A stretch of DNA of 64,000 bases. Origin: Bartonella sp. M0283. GTDB lineage: Bacteria; Pseudomonadota; Alphaproteobacteria; Rhizobiales; Rhizobiaceae. Every line of letters begins with the position of its first letter. Within the stretch, counting starts at the first letter, position 1. The notes under the pieces are model-generated. The model was not told the DNA's origin and did not search any database. It saw nothing but the letters and a program-made list of their open reading frames with translations. The stretch is taken from contig NZ_JACFSK010000001.1 in NCBI RefSeq assembly GCF_016100455.1, forward strand, positions 1,612,001-1,676,000. Direction: 5' to 3'. Below are positions 19,857 to 28,547 of the stretch, one piece after another. A program made the position numbers and the translations under genes.

Positions 19857-21268
19857 AGGCGTTCACTTTCACGATTTTTCCGCAAGTGGAAACGATCATT
19901 GATATGACGGCGTTTTCTCCATGCTCCATCACGTGACATCAATTCTGTCAATATTCCTTCACGCAAGCCACGGTCGGCAACGCGCAATCGTTCGGATGGC
20001 CATTCTTCCCTGATCACATCAAGAATGGCACAACCGGCGAGCACCAGATCGGCCCTATCGTGCCCGATACAGGGATTGGCAATCCGTTCTGCCAAATTCC
20101 ATGAGAGCAAACGTTTGGTCATACGCTCGACATCGTCATTGTTAAGCCAAATACCGTCGATAAGACGGCGGTCATATTTTGCAAGTTCCAGATGTATTCC
20201 TGCCAGAGTAGTTACCGTACCTGACGTACCCAATAAATGAAAATGCGGACTTTTTGCCAAGGCACCCAATTTGTCACGGCCTTTAAATCCCATGAGCAAA
20301 TGGCGGACATAATCCTTCATATTTTCAAAATCATTTCTTGTAACGTTTTCACCGCCGAAACGCTCGGCCAAAGTAATGACACCAACAGGCAACGATGTCC
20401 AGGCAATGATATGTTCAGCCAGACGCGGAGACCGTTTCTTCGAGCGGTCAATCAACACAATTTCGGATGAACCGCCGCCAATATCAAAAACCACAATGGC
20501 ATCAGTATCCGCTTCGACCAAGGTACCACATCCGGCGACAGCAAGACGTGCTTCGGTTTCCCGATCGATGATTTCAAGATTGATACCGGTTTCCCGAGCC
20601 GCCCGTTCGATGAACCTTTGGCCATTTTCGGCCGCGCGACACGCTTCTGTTGCAATGAGCCGACACCGTTTGATCGTTCTTTGATCAAGTTTCGAGCGAC
20701 AGACTTTCAGCGCTTCTATGGCGCGTTCCATTGCATTCTCGTTAAGACGACCGGTCCGTGAAAGCCCCTCTCCCAAACGTACAATTCGTGAAAATGCATC
20801 AACAACATGAAAATGGCCGGGTTTCGTTGGAGCGGCTATCAATAAACGGCAATTATTCGTTCCAAGATCAAGTGCTGCGTAAAGCGGCACCCTTTGCGCA
20901 GATGAATGAGACGGATTGTGATGTTTTTTTGTCTCTTCCTTGGACGCACCTGAATGCGCATTCTTCTGAACAGTGTCGTTATCACGAGGTTTTGTCAGTA
21001 TCGGCGTTTTGCGTGAACGTTTTTTGGTGCGATTGTTATTTTCCGGCCCACTCTCCGATGTGCCTTCATGCAAAACGCGCAGCTTTCCTTTCTGGCGCCG
21101 TTTTGCGCGCTTTTTCTTAAACGGGGGGACAGCAAAAGACTCTGTTAAAGGCGGCTCGTTACCACCATTTTCGTGCCTTTCCGGGCGTTCGTGCAAACCT
21201 TTTGCATCAGTTACGCCAAGCTTTCCCCGCTCCGACCCTTTGGGGTTGTCGATCAACGGAGTCATCAT
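19853..21268 (-). CDS. Ppx/GppA phosphatase family protein with basic N-terminal extension
   Basis: A 471-residue protein of the exopolyphosphatase/guanosine pentaphosphatase family. The ASKHA-fold core starts near residue 130 with [15 protein letters not shown] and continues with [26 protein letters not shown] and [16 protein letters not shown]. Family members degrade polyphosphate or pppGpp. The first 125 residues are Lys/Arg/Asn/Glu-rich and look disordered; such tails occur in rhizobial homologues. An AAGGAAAGAAG ribosome-binding site precedes two adjacent ATG codons (21268, 21265). It is coupled to rlmE by an ATGA overlap. Confidence 0.88.
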   Translation of the reverse strand: MMTPLIDNPKGSERGKLGVTDAKGLHERPERHENGGNEPPLTESFAVPPFKKKRAKRRQKGKLRVLHEGTSESGPENNNRTKKRSRKTPILTKPRDNDTVQKNAHSGASKEETKKHHNPSHSSAQRVPLYAALDLGTNNCRLLIAAPTKPGHFHVVDAFSRIVRLGEGLSRTGRLNENAMERAIEALKVCRSKLDQRTIKRCRLIATEACRAAENGQRFIERAARETGINLEIIDRETEARLAVAGCGTLVEADTDAIVVFDIGGGSSEIVLIDRSKKRSPRLAEHIIAWTSLPVGVITLAERFGGENVTRNDFENMKDYVRHLLMGFKGRDKLGALAKSPHFHLLGTSGTVTTLAGIHLELAKYDRRLIDGIWLNNDDVERMTKRLLSWNLAERIANPCIGHDRADLVLAGCAILDVIREEWPSERLRVADRGLREGILTELMSRDGAWRKRRHINDRFHLRKNRESERL

Positions 21269-21588
21269 CTTCTTTCCTTAAAAGAGCCATGGGGACATTT
21301 CCTCGCAATGGACACTTCATTATCTTTCGTTGTTTCTAATGTAACAGCGTTGCCCGTTTTTACCAATAGCTGGAACCGCGCTTCTTCATTTTTTTGAGTA
21401 GCTTGCCTGAAAAATCGCCAAATCTTTGGGGAGGGCTCATAAAAGTTTGTCACATGCCGAAGTTCTTGCTGTTTAAATTCCGATTACAAACCGAAGTGAG
21501 CAGCCAAAAATTATTTTCTCAAGTTTAGGCTTGTATCTTGAAACGGATATGCTAAAAGCCATGCTGTTCTCGCTTTAAGCAGAAATGC
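21269..21588. other. Intergenic region between ppx and tRNA-Gln
   Basis: No gene is seen in this 320-base stretch. It should contain the divergent promoters for ppx (leftward) and the tRNA (rightward). GCTTGTATCTTGAAA followed by TATGCTAAA around 21528-21556 could serve the tRNA, but this is weak. Confidence 0.4.
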
Positions 21589-21662
21589 TGGGGAATAGTT
21601 TAACGGTAGAACTGCGGACTCTGACTCCGTCAGTCCTGGTTCGAATCCAGGTTCCCCAGCCA
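21589..21662 (+). tRNA. tRNA-Gln (anticodon CTG)
   Basis: A complete cloverleaf can be drawn. The acceptor stem is TGGGGAA/TTCCCCA. The D-arm is GTT...AAC, and the anticodon stem GCGGA/TCCGT surrounds loop CTCTGAC with CTG at 34-36. The T-arm is CCTGG/CCAGG with TTCGAAT, the discriminator base is G, and the CCA end is encoded. The U1-A72 start pair is typical of tRNA-Gln. Confidence 0.95.
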
Positions 21663-22313
21663 ATATATCTCCTTGAAAAAATTACATAATTTGTTTTCTG
21701 ATTTTTTCAGGATGAAAAGGGTAGACACTTTTTTTAGCGTGGGGTAGACAATTTTTTATACCGATCATCCCCCCTTCGTTTGAAGCGTGGGGCTATTTTG
21801 TCGCGCTTTTATGACCGCTTTGGCCGATTGATTTAATAGCGAGCCATAATGCTGTTTTTTTCGAAAGGCTTTCCGCTATCAGCCGGTTTTTTGCCTTCAA
21901 ATCCTTTTACGCGCCCAATTTACCTATTTCGTTCGCATAAACATTTATCAGCAGATAAACAGACATTTTTTTGCAGAAAACAATCTCGGGTTCATTCGCG
22001 ATAACAGAGTTCCCCTTTGAAACTTTGCAGAACGACTGTTCAAGACTTTTTCGCCACACGCGTCCTGTATCCCGCCACCACCCGCTCAATTGTTATTATT
22101 TTTACCAAACAAGCCATTCCAGCCTCTCACGTCCGAAATATCACGAAACTTACAAGACAGTTGGAAAACATGAGACCGTTACTCGTCCAATATTGGACGA
22201 GTTGTCGCATTTTATAATTGCCCCATTTACTCGAATGATAAAAAAATGATCTAGTCTTGCAGTCTGTTCTTTTTGATCACACATTTAATCAGGCTAATGA
22301 ATACAGGAAATTT
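21663..22313. other. Gene-free, T-rich region after tRNA-Gln
   Basis: No gene is supported in about 650 bases. Two imperfect direct repeats of GGGTAGACA plus a T run occur at about 21719 and 21744. No integrase or repeated copy of the tRNA 3' end is present, so there is no evidence that the tRNA serves as an attachment site. Confidence 0.45.
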
Positions 22314-22568
22314 ATGATGACCCAAGATGATAAAAGCAAACACGTAAAAGTCGTCGACGTCGAAAAAATCGATGAGCAGGATGACGAAAAAAACGGTCCT
22401 GTCGATACTGTCGATATTTTTGATGATGTTACAGGTGACGATAATGGTGTATTTCGTCCCCGGAACAAGAAAGCTGAAGACATTGAAAACCCGTTAAGTG
22501 ACGAGGATAGAGATGTCGTCGGGGAAAATCTCTTCACCAGCGAACCAGATAAAGGTGAACCCGACTGA
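22314..22568 (+). CDS. Small acidic hypothetical protein
   Basis: An 84-residue protein, very rich in Asp, Glu and Lys, with no signal peptide, membrane segment or cysteine. It begins MMTQDDKSKHVKVVDVEK and has the stretch VDTVDIFDDVTGDDNGVFRPRNKK. The start at 22314 has an ACAGGAAA ribosome-binding site; a longer frame from 22257 does not. The sequence is coding-like (even composition, good start, hairpin after the stop), but no family is recognised. Confidence 0.6.
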   Translation: MMTQDDKSKHVKVVDVEKIDEQDDEKNGPVDTVDIFDDVTGDDNGVFRPRNKKAEDIENPLSDEDRDVVGENLFTSEPDKGEPD

Positions 22569-22604
22569 TCGGTTGGTTTTCATTAAGAACTTAGATGGAC
22601 CAAA

Positions 22605-22636
22605 GGAATGGAGGTTTATTGCTGACCTCCCGTTCC
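22605..22636. terminator. Hairpin after the small acidic gene
   Basis: GGAA and GGAGGT pair with ACCTCC and TTCC, with a small internal bulge. It stands 36 bp after the stop codon. The following T tract is weak. Confidence 0.45.
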
Positions 22637-23010
22637 TCATTTATTGCCGCATTCGTTATGCAAGGCGTGATGTTTTTTCGCCAATTGTCCGGTGTTCCGC
22701 CAATTAGTTTCTATGCCAGTTGTTTTCTATAAGGACGTTAGCCGCGTTTCATTTAAAAATATAAAGTTTTGAAGCAAGCTGTTCATGACAGTGAAATCCG
22801 GTCGGCGTTTTTGGTCGCTTTTTGTCAGTATTATAAGATTTTACATATAAGATATTATTTGGTTGCTGTTTTTTGGGAGGGGACGGCATTTCTATCCAGT
22901 GCTGAATGCCACACTGCTTTTTAACTTTTCAACCGCTTCGGTTTTGTGAACTTTCTGTTTTATTCTATCAAATTCTTTTTTGATAAGAATTTTTTTAACT
23001 GTTTCAAATG
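22637..23010. other. Intergenic region before phnN, with AT-rich hairpin
   Basis: No gene is seen. AAATTCTT (22970-22977) and AAGAATTT (22985-22992) form an AT-rich hairpin followed by a T run. AACCG/CGGTT near 22931 gives another small hairpin. They may end transcription from either side. Confidence 0.4.
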
Positions 23011-23655
23011 TCAATTCGTTTGATGATCGGGTAAAGGCTGATTTTCGGATGATAATGACTGAAGAATAGATAGCATTTTATCGACAGCCGATTTTACATT
23101 TCCCGAGTTATCAATATAACAATATTTTGCTCCTTCAGGCAATTGGATAGGAATATTTGCTCTTTTAAGACGTTCCGCAATATCGGTTATTTTTTCTCTT
23201 TTACGACCTAAGAGACGTTCCTTTAAAATTCCAATTGGTGCATTGATTTCAATTACATAAACCTTTCCAAACAACTCTTTTGCGTGCTCGAGCTCTGCTC
23301 GTGAGACATTGGCAATGACGATTTTACCTTTATGAACCTCGTCTACAATGCCCATCGGTAAACCATAATGGATACCATGGGCAAACCATTGCAGGGAAAA
23401 TGAAGCTTTTTGAGAAAGTTCAAAAAACTTCTCAAGCGAAACGCCTATATTATCTTCATTTCCTATATTTTGTGATGTTTCATCATGATCGTTAAAGCTA
23501 TTTATGCCAGCCTTTCGCGTAATTATCCGCCGAACAAAGAGAAATTCCGGATTATTTTTGAGAACCTCATGAACAGCGTTCATAATCGTGTCTTTTCCGG
23601 CGCCGCTCGGCCCGACAATAGCCACAAACCACCCCGGTTTTTTATTCGATAACAA
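23011..23655 (-). CDS. phnN: Ribose 1,5-bisphosphokinase PhnN (guanylate-kinase-like)
   Basis: A 214-residue P-loop kinase. The Walker A is GPSGAGKDT at about residues 15-23. ITRKAG, FSLQWFAHGIHYGLP and the IEINAPIGILKERLLGR segment match PhnN rather than Gmk. PhnN phosphorylates ribose 1,5-bisphosphate to PRPP. No phosphonate-lyase (phn) operon lies nearby, so it may serve a PRPP salvage route. The start appears to be TTG at 23655 without a clear ribosome-binding site; a later GTG (residue 11) would leave almost nothing before the P-loop. Confidence 0.82.
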   Translation of the reverse strand: MLSNKKPGWFVAIVGPSGAGKDTIMNAVHEVLKNNPEFLFVRRIITRKAGINSFNDHDETSQNIGNEDNIGVSLEKFFELSQKASFSLQWFAHGIHYGLPMGIVDEVHKGKIVIANVSRAELEHAKELFGKVYVIEINAPIGILKERLLGRKREKITDIAERLKRANIPIQLPEGAKYCYIDNSGNVKSAVDKMLSILQSLSSENQPLPDHQTN

Positions 23656-23871
23656 TTTAAATCATGCCAAATAGAGTTAATGAACCCGATTTTGTTTTAT
23701 AACAAAATCCGCTGCATTTTATAACCGGATGCGGAAAATTGCTATGTTCATCAAGCAGAATATGTGTAATCCAGAATTTTTAAAAAAAGCATTTCCGGCT
23801 TCGTTTCCAAGAAAAGAAAATAACTTTATATTCATAATATTTGCTTAAAAAGACCTTTCAGCGAAATTCAT

Positions 23872-23894
23872 ATCTATAGACAAGCGCTATAGAT
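23872..23894. promoter_or_regulatory. 8-bp inverted repeat upstream of purU
   Basis: ATCTATAG and CTATAGAT form a perfect inverted repeat around a 7-base spacer, ending 33 bases before the purU start. It could be an operator or a 5' leader hairpin. Confidence 0.4.
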
Positions 23895-23927
23895 AACCTT
23901 AATTTGACCGATAGGACAGTTTTCTGA

Positions 23928-24818
23928 ATGACCATGTCTAGTTTCGTTTTAACCGTCATATGCCCCGCAAAAAGGGGAATTGTCGCTGCAATTTCTACAT
24001 TTTTGGCAAAAAATACATGCAATATCGTCAATAGTTCACAATTCGACGACCCGATTTCTAAAAAATTTTTCTGTCGTATCGGTTTTGACAGTGAAGGCGG
24101 AAAAGCTATTCATGATCTTGAAGATGCATTTCGTCCAATTGCCCAAGAATTTTCTATGAAAGCCAATTTTTTTGATACACGAGATCGAATGAAGGTTCTC
24201 GTCATGGTGTCGAAATTCGGTCATTGTCTCAACGATTTACTTTACCGCTGGCGAATAGGTGCTTTGCCAATCAATATCGTCGGGGTCATCTCCAACCATT
24301 TGGACTATCAAAAATTGGTCGTTAATAACGATCTGCCTTTTTACCATATTCCTGTCCATAAAGACCGCAAACAAGAATCCGAAGATAGATTATTCGAAAT
24401 TATCTCCGAGACGGGAACAGAACTTGTTGTCTTGGCGCGCTATATGCAAATCCTTTCGGACCGGCTTTGTAAAGAAATGCCGGGACAAATTATCAATATT
24501 CACCATTCCTTTTTGCCCAGTTTCAAAGGCGCAAATCCGTACAAACAGGCTTTCCAGCGTGGCGTGAAAATTATCGGAGCAACAGCCCATTATGTAACTG
24601 CCGATCTTGATGAAGGACCCATTATAGAGCAGGATATTGTGCGCGTGACACATGCTCAAAATGCTGACGATTATGTAGCTCTGGGGCGCGATGTTGAAGC
24701 TCAGGTTCTCGCACGTTCTATTCATGCCCACATTCATCATCGCGTTTTTATCAACGACAACCGAACCGTCGTCTTTCCGGCGACACCGGGAAGCTATGCT
24801 TCTGAACGAATGGGGTGA
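23928..24818 (+). CDS. purU: Formyltetrahydrofolate deformylase PurU
   Basis: A 296-residue cytosolic enzyme that hydrolyses 10-formyltetrahydrofolate to formate and THF and so balances one-carbon pools. An N-terminal ACT domain (about 5-85, CPAKRGIVAAISTFLAKNTCNI) is followed by the formyltransferase-like domain. The catalytic region NIHHSFLPSFKGANPY is followed by GATAHYVTADLDEGPIIEQ. Two close starts (23928, 23934) are possible. The C-terminal tail HRVFINDNRTVVF is standard. Confidence 0.95.
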   Translation: MTMSSFVLTVICPAKRGIVAAISTFLAKNTCNIVNSSQFDDPISKKFFCRIGFDSEGGKAIHDLEDAFRPIAQEFSMKANFFDTRDRMKVLVMVSKFGHCLNDLLYRWRIGALPINIVGVISNHLDYQKLVVNNDLPFYHIPVHKDRKQESEDRLFEIISETGTELVVLARYMQILSDRLCKEMPGQIINIHHSFLPSFKGANPYKQAFQRGVKIIGATAHYVTADLDEGPIIEQDIVRVTHAQNADDYVALGRDVEAQVLARSIHAHIHHRVFINDNRTVVFPATPGSYASERMG

Positions 24819-25233
24819 TCAATTTTTTCAATAAAATTGCTTGATTAAACTATTTACTTATACAATTTAAAAAAATACTTTTTAAGCGTAATTTCCAATT
24901 CTACGTTGATTTTTAAAAATAATATATTTTCATAATTATCTGATTAAAAAGATGTTTTATATTTCCATATCCGGTTTTTAAATAAAATTTTTAAGCTCCA
25001 GAATGAAAAGAACATTGTTAACAGCAAATCTGTTCTAACAAAAAAAGCGTAACAAAACTTTTTTAAAGGTTTATCTCTTTCTTTATATTTCGTTTAACAA
25101 ATCAAAAAATAACGAGAATTGTTGCATTTTCCGGATAAATAGAATACTATGCCACTAAGGCTTATGAGGAGCTCGAAACGTAACAAGGAAGATCATGAAG
25201 ATTGGGGCTTGTTAATAGTTTTGGAGAGTAATT
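24819..25233. other. AT-rich intergenic region before the unknown 25234 gene
   Basis: About 415 bases, extremely AT-rich, without a supported gene. It ends with a GGAGAG ribosome-binding site for the next gene. A short unrecognised stretch near 25163-25200 contains GAGGAGC and AAGGAAG, which look like ribosome-binding sites for very small ORFs, but nothing recognisable follows. Confidence 0.4.
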
Positions 25234-25962
25234 ATGCAACCGGTTGATGCTACATCTGGCGCCCGTTCGTTGACGACAGTGCGAGTAGCGACGCCTTCTA
25301 ATCAGACGGCTCGGACCGACTCGGTTGTCGAACAAATACCTATCGTAGAACCGAGGCCACATTATCCGATATCTGCAAGCGTCGCAGAAATAATGGCTCA
25401 CATTACCGAGCTTATAAAAGAACAACAAACTGCTTCCGAAGAAGCTTTTCATCAAAAAAATCTTGATGAAGCGCGCGCTGAAATGGAAAAGCTTTTTGAA
25501 GCAGTCCAAGGACGGTCTGATAATACTGTTGATGGTAAAACAGATAATAATAATGGCTTGGATCAGCACGATAAGGTCAACGGAATTGGCAATAACGCAT
25601 TGAAAGTTTCCGACAATATTAATGATAAGATTACATTGTCGGACAATGCTTTTGATGTTGAAAATGCTGATGGTGCCAATGGCCGCAGTGCAGAGTCTGT
25701 GAATAGCGACACTGTAGCCAAGAACAATCTTAAAACGGCAACGAAGACAAATTCCGGTTTGCCGCCCTTGCCTTCTGACGGTAAAGACACTGATAAAAAA
25801 GTTGATGCCGCCAAAGCTGACAAGACACATAATGAAACTTCGTCCATAAAGACGGAGAAGGGTGCAAATATGCCGGCGGGAAATGCCGATATTGGCTCGC
25901 AGGAAAATATTCAACTGGACACAAATGTCTCGGCAGCCAACAACGAGAAGGAAGATATCTGA
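25234..25962 (+). CDS. Hydrophilic low-complexity protein of unknown function
   Basis: A 242-residue protein with no signal peptide, membrane segment or cysteine. Residues 45-90 look helical (ASVAEIMAHITELIKEQQ, then LDEARAEMEKLFEAVQG). The remainder (about 95-242) is rich in Asn, Asp, Lys, Ala, Ser and Thr and appears disordered. The GGAGAG ribosome-binding site and a strong terminator at 26003 support a real gene. It reads toward the flagellar locus but is not in it. Composition resembles secreted effector-like or hook-length-type proteins, but no family is recognised. Confidence 0.65.
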   Translation: MQPVDATSGARSLTTVRVATPSNQTARTDSVVEQIPIVEPRPHYPISASVAEIMAHITELIKEQQTASEEAFHQKNLDEARAEMEKLFEAVQGRSDNTVDGKTDNNNGLDQHDKVNGIGNNALKVSDNINDKITLSDNAFDVENADGANGRSAESVNSDTVAKNNLKTATKTNSGLPPLPSDGKDTDKKVDAAKADKTHNETSSIKTEKGANMPAGNADIGSQENIQLDTNVSAANNEKEDI

Positions 25963-26002
25963 TCTTCTTGATTGAAGCGTTGTTAAATTAATCGAATGAA
26001 TG

Positions 26003-26036
26003 TGGAAATAGCTCCCTATAGTTATTTCCATTTTTT
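26003..26036 (+). terminator. Terminator of the 25234 gene
   Basis: TGGAAATA and TATTTCCA form an 8-bp stem with a 12-base loop, followed by TTTTTTG. It lies 40 bp after the stop codon. Confidence 0.85.
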
Positions 26037-26458
26037 GTTTTGAGGCATATATGGATAAAGGGGTGAAAGATAATCATTTCACCCCTGCAAACAGTGTTTT
26101 ATGTGGCTGTCGGTTTACCCGCTGTTCAAGCGCCATTCACATTCTTTAAGATAGAGATGAAAACGCTCTTCAGGATTGCTGTTAAAACAGTGAACATGCC
26201 GTTTTGCCTGTTACCAACTCGCTTCCATCGATGAGATTGCATACAAGAGCAAAAATTTCCGAGTGTTAAATATGCCTGGAATAAAACTTGCAAACAACGA
26301 AATTGTCAAAAGTGGCAAAGTTTTCTCTATAAAACAAAATGAAACTTGATTGACGAACAGGTTTTGATTGACCGGAAAATGACGGCAAAAATGTTTTGAT
26401 GTAGTCATTCGAACTAGAACAGACTGAGGGCTATTCAATTGCTTTCACCCGAAGCGTG
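26037..26458. other. Gene-free stretch before the tandem repeats
   Basis: No gene, RNA or repeat is recognised in these 420 bases. Confidence 0.4.
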
Positions 26459-26641
26459 GAGTTATTCCATCTCCTCCACGTTCTCTTCTGACCCTATGGA
26501 CACAACCGACAATAGCCTTTACCAAGTTCGCTTTTCCGGCTCGTCAATTCAGATTTTTCTTATTCAAGTCGAGAAATGGCCTTTGGCAGCACATAAAAAT
26601 AGCTTATGAAAAAAGCATTGCGTTTTAATATTCTGAAAGAA
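26459..26641. repeat. Tandem repeat unit, copy 1 (183 bp)
   Basis: First of three head-to-tail copies. Each begins GAGTTATTCCA and ends with the TTTGGCAGCACATAAA, ATAGCTTATGAAAAAAGCA and GCGTTTTAATATTC segments. Copy 1 differs from the others at scattered bases and by short indels. No ORF is conserved between copies, so it is not a coding repeat. Confidence 0.9.
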
Positions 26642-26826
26642 GAGTTATTCCACCTCCTCCACGTTCTCTTCTGACGCTATAGACACAACCGACAATAGCT
26701 TTTACTAATTTCGCTTTTCCGGCTCGTCAATTCAGGCTTTTCTCGTTCAAGCCGAGAATGGTCTTTGGCAGCACATAAAAAAAATAGCTTATGAAAAAAG
26801 CATTGCGTTTTAATATTCCGAAAGAA
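26642..26826. repeat. Tandem repeat unit, copy 2 (185 bp)
   Basis: Second copy, slightly longer because of a longer A run (CATAAAAAAAATAGC). It carries CACCTCCTCC near its start; on the minus strand this reads as a full Shine-Dalgarno sequence followed by a start-stop minimal ORF. Confidence 0.9.
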
Positions 26827-26988
26827 GAGTTATTCCACCTCCTCCACTTTCTCTTTTGCCCCTATCCACACAACCGAAAACAGCCTTTACCAAGTTCGAT
26901 TTTTACGGCTCGTCAATTCAGGTTTTTCTTGTTCAAGCCAAGAAATGGCCTTTGGCAGCACATAAAAATAGCTTATGAAAAGAAAGCG
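26827..26988. repeat. Tandem repeat unit, copy 3 (truncated, about 160 bp)
   Basis: Third and most diverged copy. It loses similarity after the CTTATGAAAAGAAAGC segment, so the last 25 bases of the unit are missing. Confidence 0.85.
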
Positions 26989-27158
26989 CGGTTGCATTCC
27001 TGTTTAATCCTGCAAAAATGCCAGCCGAAAGCGCTGTTGAGCGGAAAACATAACAAGTGATGGGCTTATTTAATTTTATTGTTCTATGTGGTTTTTGACG
27101 AGGTTAATGGCAATGCACCAAAAGCTTTTTCCCGCTATCAAAGCCGGGCAAATGCTTT

Positions 27159-27425
27159 TTAAAAGCTCGATTCAATTCGCCCGTAAACCAATTGCGTGAA
27201 AGAATAGATTTGCCCGCCGACAAAAGAGGCCGTCAATGCGAGAACAACGAAAATGACAACTATTTTCGGAATAAATGTCAATGTCATTTCCTGTATTTGG
27301 GTAAGAGCTTGAAAAAGAGCAATGACAATGCCTATTGCCATAGCAGCGCCAACGGCCGGACCGCTTGCTACCAAAACGGTCCAAATCGCAGCAGTTACCA
27401 TATCGACGGCATCGGCTTCATTCAT
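27159..27425 (-). CDS. fliQ: Flagellar export gate protein FliQ
   Basis: An 88-residue inner-membrane protein with two membrane helices (about 15-40 and 50-75), part of the FliPQR core of the flagellar type III export gate. Family marks are the N-terminal EADAVDMVTAAIWTVL and IGIVIALFQALTQIQEMTLTFIPKI. It is the last gene of the leftward flgE-fliQ run, 22 bp after flgD, with a GGAG ribosome-binding site. In other Rhizobiales flhA and fliR usually follow; here the run stops and non-coding repeats begin. Confidence 0.95.
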   Translation of the reverse strand: MNEADAVDMVTAAIWTVLVASGPAVGAAMAIGIVIALFQALTQIQEMTLTFIPKIVVIFVVLALTASFVGGQIYSFTQLVYGRIESSF

Positions 27426-27447
27426 TCTTAAGCTCCCGCAACAAAAC

Positions 27448-28104
27448 TCAAGCTTGTTTCGGTTGACTATTCATGACAGTAACGCCGGGCCCGATAAGCA
27501 AGTCTTTTCCATTATCAAGTTTTGCGATCAAACCGTCGCTATAAATTGTAACCGACTGGACAGTACCGGCAGTTACAGCACCTTTTTCGTCTGTAAACGA
27601 GAGATATTTGCCGACATAACCTTCCGCACGGGAAATTGGCCCGTCAACCATAATGTTCTTGAGCGATTGTGCCATTGAATCAAGCTTGGTATTTGTCTGC
27701 GTTTGCTGCTCGACAGCCGAAAAACTTGCCAATTGTGAAACAAATTCGGTCGAATCCATTGGTTTGGTCGGATCCTGATTTTTCATCTGGGCAACAAGCA
27801 ACTTGATAAAAGTATTATAATCTGCATTCGGCGTCTTGGTAGTTGTGCTGGTGCTTCCAGTGGTATTATTGGAAGAGGGTGTACTACTCGTACCAGAAGT
27901 TGAAGGCGTTGTTGACGGTGTCGAAGCATTTGTATTTGTCGAAGCATTTGTATTTGTCGACGACGTATTATTCTTGTCGGACGCAGCTTCTGTTTCTGAA
28001 GCAAAGTTGGATGTTGCTGCAGCGGACTTTCCGGCAGCCGCATTGGTTGCCGGACTATATTTCATAAGGCTTGATGTATTGTTGTCTACAGCACTTATGG
28101 TCAT
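27448..28104 (-). CDS. flgD: Flagellar hook-capping protein FlgD
   Basis: A 218-residue scaffold protein that caps the growing hook. An N-terminal Ser/Thr/Asn-rich linker (about 25-90, with the repeated stretch NTNASTNTNAS) precedes the conserved domain DYNTFIKLLVAQMKNQDPTKP...STEFVSQLASFSAVEQQ (about 93-135). The C-terminal part has SRAEGYVGKYLSF and the DGKDLLIGPG-like end. The linker repeats come from short DNA repeats at about 27905-27965. A GGAGAA ribosome-binding site is present. Confidence 0.94.
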   Translation of the reverse strand: MTISAVDNNTSSLMKYSPATNAAAGKSAAATSNFASETEAASDKNNTSSTNTNASTNTNASTPSTTPSTSGTSSTPSSNNTTGSTSTTTKTPNADYNTFIKLLVAQMKNQDPTKPMDSTEFVSQLASFSAVEQQTQTNTKLDSMAQSLKNIMVDGPISRAEGYVGKYLSFTDEKGAVTAGTVQSVTIYSDGLIAKLDNGKDLLIGPGVTVMNSQPKQA

Positions 28105-28118
28105 GAACTTTCTCCTAA

Positions 28119-28547
28119 TCAGGCGGTTTTTTGTTCCTTTTCAACAGCAGGCTTTTTACCCATTATCGTTTCTTCTCTGTCGAACAATCCGCGAATGACT
28201 TTTAAAACGTCAAAAATCTTATCTTGTTCGGTCAAATCAATGCATTTACGTAGACCTTCCAGAATAATCGGGTCATTGTAAGTGCGGAGCATTTTGCCAA
28301 GCATTTCAATGAAAATCATTACTGTCTTGTCGGCTGTATCGGGATCGATCAGCATCACTTGTGCAGTGAAATAAAGCTGCTTTAGCGGTGTATTTGTGTC
28401 TTCCGCTTGCATTACATGAGCTTCAAGAAGAAACGTCGCATCATTCAAGAGCTCTAAAGTTACCTTACGATCGGGGCGTAATACAGCGCCGTTCAGGTAA
28501 AACTTTTCGTTTGGCCGTAATGTTATATGCATCGTCTTATCAGTCAT
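28119..28547 (-). CDS. flbT: Flagellin expression regulator FlbT
   Basis: A 142-residue cytosolic protein of the alphaproteobacterial FlbT family, which controls flagellin synthesis after transcription. In Caulobacter it binds the 5' leader of flagellin mRNA; in Brucella it promotes flagellin production. Family marks are ITLRPNEKFYLNGAVLRPDRK and LYFTAQVMLIDPDTA. The start at 28547 (MTDKTMHITL) has GGAG upstream and overlaps the flaF stop region by 8 bp. A longer frame to 28634 runs inside flaF and is not used. A possible target is the shared flagellin leader hairpin found in this window. Confidence 0.93.
   Translation of the reverse strand: MTDKTMHITLRPNEKFYLNGAVLRPDRKVTLELLNDATFLLEAHVMQAEDTNTPLKQLYFTAQVMLIDPDTADKTVMIFIEMLGKMLRTYNDPIILEGLRKCIDLTEQDKIFDVLKVIRGLFDREETIMGKKPAVEKEQKTA

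Noticed and set aside
21589..21662. tRNA-Gln as integration site of a mobile element
   Set aside because: No integrase gene and no second copy of the tRNA 3' end were seen on either side.
26459..26988. CRISPR array
   Set aside because: Units are about 184 bp, contiguous, without short repeats and unique spacers, and no cas genes are present.
26791..27060. 89-codon ORF starting in the tandem repeats
   Set aside because: It has no ribosome-binding site, and the other repeat copies do not keep the frame.
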